From assembly GCF_000516985.1 (NCBI RefSeq), contig NW_006917093.1, positions 2,976,001 through 3,040,000 of the forward strand: a stretch of 64,000 nucleotides of DNA, read 5' to 3'. The notes under the pieces are model-generated. The model saw nothing but the letters and a program-made list of their open reading frames with translations, searched no databases and was not told the DNA's origin. Positions 56,609 to 64,000 of the stretch are shown here, piece by piece. Origin of the DNA: Pestalotiopsis fici W106-1. Lineage: Eukaryota > Ascomycota > Sordariomycetes > Amphisphaeriales > Sporocadaceae. Positions within the stretch are counted from its first letter, which is position 1. Each line of letters begins with the position of its first letter. A program made the position numbers and the translations under genes.

Positions 56609-57538
56609 ATTGAACGAGGTCTTGTGACGCTACCAGATCCTTTCGACTTCTATAAAGATAGTTGCATAATTAAGTTTTGTAGGGAGAGTATACGAAGGCC
56701 AGGAAAGAGGAGCTCCAATCACAGGGCCGGGAGAGCAACAAGAATGGCAAGATAGGTAATGAAACAAAACCTTTGTTCGTCGTCCAGAGATTGACCTCGG
56801 AGAAGATTCGGGGGCTCTGCGCGTAATGGCGTCAGATGTCACTGGTCAGAACTCTTTTGCCGGCAATAGCAGAATGGCCGAGATATGAGCGCTATGGCAG
56901 AAACAGACTAGCTAAAGTGGGTGCCGTGGGGTATCCGACTTGGTACCTTGACCGTTGCGCCGGATCAAACTCCCGAAGGAATGAAGCCATCTCTGTATAT
57001 GTAAAAGGTTTAACGTATTTTGAATGTGGGTTTCAAGATTTTGTCTGCGAACTGCAAGTGCTCAGGCATACATCTCTACTCTGAAGTCTGCCCTGTGTAA
57101 TTGAAGAACAAGCGGCGTGCTTATTGTCGACGCCACGGGCATATTGCAAATCACCGGGTATACTCTTTTGCATATATAAATCAGATTGCAAATGCTCCAC
57201 GCGACTTCTCCATAGGATATTCAACCTTTCGAAAAGACAAATCACAGCACTATCATACTTTTAAACGAACTGAATTGGGATCATGTACAAAATGAATGTG
57301 TCGGGTTTCAAGCGATCTTCGTTCTCGTGATTTTATTTTTCCGTCCGTTAGTCTGACATCCCATATTCTGAAGTATCCCAATTGAGTATTTAGAGATGAA
57401 GGACTGGGTAAGAGGAACGTTGCAAAGCTTCATCATGAGCCTTTTTGCCAGGGCGAGTAATATCCGTGAGCTGCATATTTATCTCGCGGGACTGACGTAC
57501 TCAAAGGCAATCTGCCCTGGTTGCAGGCATTTCCGATG
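56609..57538. other. Intergenic region between afg1 and the Dcc1-like gene
   Basis: 930 bp holding the afg1 promoter and the 3' flank of the Dcc1-like gene. A GCAGAATGGCCGAGATA stretch near 56870 resembles a tRNA A-box but no matching arms follow. No gene is supported. Confidence 0.45.
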
Positions 57539-57989
57539 TTACCTGCTTCTCGCAAACTTCTCATGCCATTTGCCCTTGACGACGGGTACAGGACCGGATA
57601 TCGGCTCTGAAACCAGCTCTACGGTATCGTGAATCGTGGCGACAGCCTTGAGCGTGGGTTCAGGAATTTGTGACGAGTCTGCTGTGGTTTCGCCTAGACT
57701 GAGTATGATCAGGGCATTTGAGGTGTTTTTCTGGCGCAGTCCCCATGATTGATTGCCATGCTTGATGACTGCAGAAGTTTCCGAGGATTCGAGCGAGAGG
57801 CTGGTTGCGTTGAGTAAGTCATCAAATCTGTAGTGGTCCTTTGAGGTATACCAAAGAAACATGCACTTACACGGGAGGGTCCTGAGATTCAAGCAGAGCC
57901 AGCAAATCGGGAGGAAGCTCCAAAAGCTTATAGTTGACCCCATCTGGAGCATGTGCTACAAGGATGCCAGCATCTGCCTGAGTAGACAT
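57539..57989 (-). CDS. dcc1: Short Dcc1-like sister chromatid cohesion protein
   Basis: Two exons, 57989-57871 and 57800-57539, give 126 residues. The N-terminal sequence fits Dcc1, a subunit of the alternative clamp loader Ctf18-Dcc1-Ctf8 that loads PCNA and supports cohesion. Blocks are MSTQADAGILVAHAP, YKLLELPPDLLALLES, AVIKHGNQSWGLRQKNTSNA, LIILSLGE and TIHDTVELVSEP. The product ends VVKGKWHEKFARSR. Animal and yeast Dcc1 are about 380-400 residues with winged-helix domains after this region; those are absent here. The last codons are followed by AGGTAACA, which could be a donor to an unseen exon, but no downstream continuation was found. A short fungal version is my best reading. Divergent from the RhoGEF gene. 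Confidence 0.65.
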
Positions 57990-59327
57990 ATTTGTCTAGT
58001 CCTTGGCAGATCACGTTGGGGCTGCGAAAATGTCTGTCTGTTTACTCTAATTTAGAGACCGGATGTTGCTAAAAACAGTCTCAAGAATTGCCCCGTCGAC
58101 GTTGACTGAGGGGCACGTGGGGCATCTCTTTTTCTTGCCCTTTGATGAGCATCCATCAAATCCCACTAGGGATGCGAAGAGGAAGCTAACTCGGAACCTA
58201 CCGGCTTGTAGATATGTAGGCGCTTCCTTCAGATTTGCGTATCTCGTGCACGAGGACTATGACTGCGATTGTCACGGTTAGTACGCATTATTTGAATCAG
58301 AGGGGATAATAATATTTTGTTGGTCCATTTACAGAATTATTCCGAGCATTGCCTCAGGTAGCTGTCACAGGTTGCATGTGCAACAAAGTCAAAGCAGCCG
58401 CTGTCCGAAGGCGGGCGCCTGTTTACTCGAGCGGAGTCAAGCCAATCAGGCGGCTAGAGACAGCCGCGAAGCGTCGGCCGTCTGTTTACTTTCAACTTCC
58501 CCCCAACCCAATCCAACCAACCCCCCCTGATCGCTGACCAGCACGAAATCTCCGAGAGGGTCAAGATCGAGGACCCCGACCCTTAGTTGACCAGAGCCCA
58601 CCTGGCGATGGCGATGTGATCCCCGTCGTTGTCCTCTCTTGAATCTTATTGCCCGCTGCCGGCCGATAACCCACGGCCCTTTCAGTCAGTTAGTACTACC
58701 ATTACTACAACTGCTACTATATCCCGCTGCCAGCCTCGTTTCCATCCTAAATCGGTAGTGTCCTCATCTCTGCCATCGTTGGCCTGCCTCTGAGAAAAGT
58801 TGTTGTTGCTTCTCCTCCAGGTACCACGATTTCCTCGGTTTCCTGCCCAACTAGTGATTACGTGCGTATTGCGCCTGCAGGAACCGCAAAGCTAAACATC
58901 CTGCAGCTTGTTTGCATCAGCTACACTAGCTGCAGCATCGAGGTAAACAAACTCCTGCAGTCCAGTCCCGCCTATTGGACAGTTCGACGTTGCGAAAGCG
59001 GCCTTAGCAACCTGTTTACTCGAGGCGAGACAACATTTGCGCGACACTCTCGCATCTTCTTGGTCGCTGCCCAACCCGCACCAGCTCGTCAACTGGAAGC
59101 AACTTGGATCCCACCAGTCCCATCAAGAATAGCTCAACAACGCGAGCTGCGTGCGTCACCTGCTTGCTAGTTTACCTGTTTACACCATCCGATCATTCTC
59201 TGTCGCTCGCTACTCAAACAGCCAACTGCCTCGCGCTGCCCGATCACCTTTGACCGGGCTGCCCAAGCGTCGATCAACCTCAGCTATCTCCTGCTAGTCA
59301 GCATGATCGAGACCGACTGAAGCGGCC
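57990..59327. promoter_or_regulatory. Divergent spacer with six forkhead-type sites
   Basis: 1.34 kb between the Dcc1-like and RhoGEF start codons. Exact TGTTTAC sites lie at 58039-58045, 58420-58426, 58483-58489, 59013-59019 and 59177-59183, and GTAAACA at 58943-58949. A CCAAT (in AGCCAATCAGG) sits at about 58442-58447. A 14-base sequence CCTGTTTACTCGAG occurs twice (58418 and 59011). The part nearest the RhoGEF is pyrimidine-rich, like a long 5' UTR. Forkhead factors bind RYAAAYA; use of these sites here is inference. Confidence 0.55.
59303..59320 (+). other. Minimal upstream ORF before the RhoGEF start
   Basis: ATG followed by four codons and TGA (Met-Ile-Glu-Thr-Asp-stop), ending 7 nt before the main start codon at 59328. 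Such a close uORF may lower translation or require reinitiation or leaky scanning. It depends on transcription starting upstream of 59303. Confidence 0.5.
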
Positions 59328-62300
59328 ATGGTTCGCGTCACCGAGGAGCTGGCCTTGTCGCCAGAGCATCTCACCCTCTACCACACCACCGACCCTCTAG
59401 TAGGACATTTGCCCATCTTGATCTTTCATGGATCGTCAACGACTGCCAATTATACCTTCAATAGCTCAAGAGTTCAGCTACACATCTACAGTCCAGCCGG
59501 CTTCCAGTCCTTTCCTCGCTTGACGATTTCGCCCAATTCCTCTTCCTATAATGTCGTCAATTATCTCCCGCGCGAGTTCCAGGGCGACGAGACCACCCGC
59601 GCGCTGGCTTTTGGGCTTTTCAAGTATTTCAGCGAGCTTCACGAAACGGTCAAAACCCATCTCAAAAACCGGTATCCTACAACCAGGGGCAGGCGGCCTG
59701 GCTCCGCCCCAACCCTTTTTGGAGAACAGCATGCGGCCGATATTGCCAAGAGTATGCTTCGGTCTGAACTGCCAGTCGAGACTATTGAGAAGCTCGAGAT
59801 GGCTTTGCAGACACAACATATCAGCAATGTCGACATTGACTTGGTTCTGCCGCCGGGCTCCATCATTCCGCTCAAGCCCGAAGACTATGATAATATCTCC
59901 GAAGACGAAGACGATATCGCGGATCCTACGTTGCGTCAGTATGGACCTTACACCCCGCTTGTCAGGGGCTTTAGCGAACCAGTATTTCTACCAACATCGA
60001 GACTGCGCCGAGCGCCATCGAAGCCTACTGCTCTCAACCGCCAAAAGTCTTTTACGAAAGACCAGAAATTGGAGTTGCGCCGGAAGTTGGCCGAGTTGGT
60101 GGACACCGAGGAGCGCTATGTTATGAAATTGAATGAGTTGGTCAAGCACATTGCGGATGAATACCGACAAAAGGCCAAGAGAAGGTCTGACAACAGTTTC
60201 AGCCCATCCATGGCGGACGTGGAGAAGCTGTTTCCAAAGTCATCCGAGCACATCCTCAAGGTCAATAGTGCTTTCATGCGGGAACTTCGCAAAGTTATGG
60301 ACGACACAGAGGAGGAGGCAATGAGGGATATGGAGTCAACCTTACCAACAGGCAAGAGTGGCGCTTCAGGAAGCTCGGCAGGACGTTCCAAGGACCCCAG
60401 CGGTGCACTGGCTGTGGCTCGAATAATGCTCGAATGGTTTCCCAAGTTCACTGACTGCTACCAAGACTACATTCGAGCCAGCCAGGACTTTCCTCAGCTC
60501 ATCACGTCCTTCATCAGCCAGCAGTCAAGCTTCTCACAGCGGGTTGCCGTCACTGGCGAGCAATACTTGCGATCGACAGTAATTGAGCCTGTCCAAAGAC
60601 TTCCTCGATACAGCTTGGTCATTGACCAAATCGTTGCTTGCTTGCCCATGACGCACCCTGCGCTTCAGCCCATGCTAAAGTCCAGGGACATCATTGCCAA
60701 TATTTGTTCCATGGACGATCCGCTCACGGAGAAGCCACATGTGAGCACACGATTGCGCAACATGATCCAGAATTGGCCACATGAGCTGGAACCCAAGGGT
60801 CGACTCATTGTGGCGACCGATTTCTCCGAGCTTGCTGCGCCTTTCGAAGTCGATGCGCCAATTGATATCAATACTGATGAACGAGCTGGGATATTCCTCC
60901 TCTTTTCTGATTGCATCATCATTGTCAAGAAGATATACGGTAGTAATATGATGGCGCGCGATCTGATTCGCGAAATTGACAAGCCTTCAGCAGCTGGGCT
61001 TTTGACTACAATGACGAATGCAGCTGGAGGGCCAGGATCTTACGAAGTTGCCTTTGCAGGATGGCATGACCTGTCCGCAGTCCGCTTCACTGAGTCGTCT
61101 GATGGACGCATCATCTGGATGACCTCGTCCAAGGAGATGCAGGGGGCAATCAAGAGTTCCGAAGTGACAACACGGTGCTTTGTTCTTCACGAGGCCTACG
61201 AAGGTAAGGCTGGAAAATGGACCGAAGATGTCGTCAAAGCTCGTATAGAGGCTCGATTCGGCGAAGCAGAGCGAGAGGATCCTCGCTGGACCCTCAGGTC
61301 GGTGCGTATGCCTGATTCGGGTCTCGGTGTCTACGCTGCCGTGTTCCAGGAAGGTCTCGATCAGCTCGTTGAAGGCCGAAAAGAACCTGCACCAATTCGG
61401 GTTGTCATCGATCATGAAAAGGGCACTAAGGGCTCCCCGATTGGCCACTATGGTGTTGAAATCGTCACAGACGTCAGGACCAGTGGTGGAAAGAAAGTAC
61501 TTGTTATTACTGCAGGTCTGTCTGGCAAGAAAGCTACAGACGAGAGTGCTTGGGAAGACTTCTTGCCCACTCTGACTCGGCGAAGTAAGTGCTACATCTA
61601 GATTACGTCTTCAAGACCACTCAAAAGCTAACCATGGGCAGTCATTCAACTCTTGAGCACACAATTCGATGCGTCCAATCCCGCCTTGACCGCGGCCCTA
61701 GTGTCATTTCATACAAAAATACTTCGAGGGCTCAATATGTCGAGAAACCTTGAGAAATCTCGATCGTTCTTGTCGACTTCTCCGGTCAAAATGCTTACCA
61801 GTCTCTTGAGCGGCAGCAGCACTGCCTTATCTGAAACAGGCGGGTCTAGCAGGAGTCCGAAGGCATCAGCGCCATCATTATTTCCGGCTCCGTCCATAAG
61901 CAGATCAAATAGCTCACTCAAAGACTCGGCATCTCTGTATGGTTCTGCCAAAAGCAGAGAAGGAATCAAGATGGGAATCGACGAGGATCTACCAGAAAAC
62001 CCACTGGTCCGCCTGGAACAGACTTTCACGGGATATATGGCCAGCCTGCACGCACGAAAAGGGAACTTTATTGGCAGACAAATTATCAATCGAGGTGCCG
62101 TCGATGAACTTGTGGTCAATGACCTGTATAACAAGCTCATTGAAAACCCCTTTGACATTGATCCAGCCTCCGACATTTCAGCTGATGTCATTTTCGTGGC
62201 CTTCGAAAAGTTTGTCAAGATTGCTTGGCAAGAACAAATGGGTCCCATCATGTCGAGGAAGAACTTGGACGCGCTCCAGGAACGTGCCTCAAAGAGGGTG

Positions 62301-63905
62301 CCTGGTGAATTCGCAGATTTTGTGCGTTTTCTCTTCGGAGATGTGGCTCCTCAGAACCGGCGCGCATTTACCGCCCTGATCAAACTCTTGGCCGATCTTC
62401 TCGATGGATGTGCCAATGATGGCGACAGGGGTGCATTAACCTTGGGTTTTGCGGAACTTTTAATTGACGACGGCACTGCACACAATTACATCAACCTTCT
62501 GGATCGGCTTGTACAGGATTGCGATCGCATATTCGACCAACCCACCTTTGACTTGGAAGCTTCGCTTAGCCAGGCAGGCGCTCTATACGACTCCTATACA
62601 TCTGCTACCCGTGCCGGAAAATCACACACTGGATCGTTGACGTCGAACACATCTTCTCTTAGAAGGAAGTTGGGCTTTGACAACCTCTTGCGTCAGAACA
62701 GCAAGAATGAGGATCGCCCATCCGTCTGGCGAACACTTAGCAAGCACGGCAGAAATAATTCTGTCACGGAAAGCTCCAGCTTATCCAAAGCTTCGAGATC
62801 TGGAGATATGAGCCCTGGACCGAATAAGTTGAGACGTCCCGGCTCGCGAGATCGGCCCCCAATTGCTGGGGCTTTTGACGATACATGCTCGAGGCCCATC
62901 AGTTCACATCGGTTAGAGACCATTGGAGAACCTGCAGAGGATGCTCCGCCCAGGACGCCCAGAAGGAAGCGTCGAAGTTCACTCTCTGACCTGAAGAGTC
63001 TTATGGCTGCTACCACTCTACAAGATGACGATGAGCCTTTGCAACCATTGTCTGCCATGAAAGAAAATTCCCAGAAGTTCAACCCGGGACCCAAACTTCC
63101 GACACCTACCAGGATACCAATGAGCCCGGCGAATAATGCCCGTCCAAATCGTCAACAGGAGAACGTGCTTGGCAGCCCATTTCAGACAGTACCAAGATTG
63201 TCCTCACCAGAGTCTCCTTTCAGAGCTCATAATAAGGGCTTGTCGACATCCAGCATCCCGACTCTTCAGTCGTTGAAACCACTCAAAAGCTCGTCGCCAT
63301 CAGTGGAATCCCCATCACGACCCCCCACGCGGCCTCCCTTGAGCCCTTCCAAAAGCTCAAGCGGCAGACTGCGCTTGCAATCTCCCCAGAAGCTCCGCGA
63401 GAGGCTGCAGTCCGAGAAACAGGCAGTAGAGGATGTAGATATGACGCTACAATCAGAGCTTTCGAGAATTTCAGCAGACATGGCCCGCTTCAACTCGTCA
63501 CTACCTCGATCCAGCACAGTGGATCTTCGCAAACTGTCATCGAGCGTTAGCGCTTTGGAATCGCGCATTCCTGTTCTCGTCCGTGAGATAACGGATAGAC
63601 AAGATGCGTTGCAGCGCGATATGGACAATACATTGAAAGCGACTGAGGCCAAGGTCAAGGAAATTGACCAGCTATACAAGGAGAGTACAGCCGAAAACGA
63701 GCTTCTCTACGAGAAATTCAACACGGAGCTAGTCAAGATTGTGCGTGCATTGAAGGGCAGAACGGGAGAAAAGGAAGAGATCATGACAAAGATGAAGGAA
63801 TCGTACGAAGAGACGGCCAGAGTCAAGAAGGAGAACGCTCGACTGAGGCGCGAGATGGCAAGTCTGAGAGCAATGGTGAAGGGAGCCACTACTGAAGCCG
63901 CCTAG
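59328..63905 (+). CDS. Large RhoGEF (DH domain), Bud3-like
   Basis: Guanine nucleotide exchange factor for a Rho GTPase, probably the fungal Bud3-type GEF acting on Rho4 at septation sites; the Bud3 name is from memory of the family and not certain. Two exons, 59328-61584 and 61642-63905, join RRIIQLLSTQF in phase 1 and give 1506 residues. The N-terminal conserved region begins MVRVTEELALSPEHLTLYHT and includes NVVNYLPREFQGDE. The DH domain spans about residues 250-460: LAELVDTEERYVMKLNELV, QYLRSTVIEPVQRLPRYSLV. A PH-like region follows (IFLLFSDCIIIVKKIYG). After about residue 750 come a helical segment, then long Ser/Pro-rich disorder with many SP/TP sites. A C-terminal coiled coil spans about residues 1340-1500. 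A uORF lies 7 nt upstream. The last 95 bases of the window are 3' flank. Confidence 0.88.
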
Positions 63906-64000
63906 AAGGTCGGCTCGCTGCTTGCGAGAACCCTCAAAGGGTTGGCGTTTTGGTTGGTCTGGAAATTCCTGCGTGTCTATGATTGCTTTCGGACGGCGTT

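Noticed and set aside
56860..56990. tRNA-like stretch (GCAGAATGGCCGAGATA)
   Set aside because: Resembles an A-box but there is no matching T-arm with TTCRANNC or acceptor stem pairing.
58063..59170. Plus-strand frames in the spacer before the RhoGEF
   Set aside because: No domains, and they lie in the promoter/5' UTR; the forkhead-site cluster explains the region better.

Overview
The window is nuclear DNA of a filamentous ascomycete. Genes are split by short introns (about 45-155 bp) with GTAAGT/GTGAGT-type donors, CTAAC/CTAAT-like branch sites and CAG/TAG acceptors. Intergenic spacers run from 8 bp to 4.7 kb. The gene set is typical of Pezizomycotina: Mdv1, Atp25, a fused G-E molybdenum cofactor protein, S1/P1 nuclease, a Zn2Cys6 regulator and a Bud3-like RhoGEF. 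My impression from remembered protein families is Sordariomycetes, probably Hypocreales; that is inference. I see no prokaryotic operons, CRISPR, tRNA, rRNA or intact transposon. There is one 100-base assembly gap (53434-53533).

Layout. 0.5-9 kb: aldo-keto reductase (-), Mdv1 mitochondrial fission adaptor (-), chorismate mutase Aro7 (+), Bcp1 (-). 9-17.7 kb: gene-poor, with one Pcl-type cyclin (-). 17.7-26 kb: an unrecognised basic, probably nuclear protein (+), Bub3 (-), Gpn2 GTPase (+), Pop5 (-), CnxE-type MoCo protein (+). 26-28.8 kb: a small spliced ORF and a gene remnant broken across frames. 28.8-33.4 kb: V-ATPase c'' (-), Arc1 (+), a small cysteine-rich secreted protein (+). 34.4-41.6 kb: divergent mitochondrial pair Rpo41 (-) and Atp25 (+). 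42.9-49 kb: S1/P1 nuclease (+), exopolyphosphatase (-), a 231-residue secreted protein (-), a Ser/Thr-rich PAN-domain secreted protein (-). 50.6-53.3 kb: nine-exon Zn2Cys6 transcription factor (-). 54.9-58 kb: Afg1 ATPase (-) and a short Dcc1-like protein (-). 59.3-63.9 kb: Bud3-like RhoGEF (+).

Most genes are housekeeping genes with no common pathway, so gene order says little about function. Exceptions: Rpo41 and Atp25 share an 800-bp divergent promoter and both serve mitochondrial genome expression. Three of the four genes between 42.9 and 49 kb encode secreted proteins. The 1.3-kb spacer between Dcc1 and the RhoGEF holds six exact forkhead-type sites (TGTTTAC/GTAAACA), which would fit cell-cycle control. 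Exon coordinates were assembled by hand from splice signals; for each spliced gene the exon lengths sum to a whole number of codons and the joins keep the reading frame.
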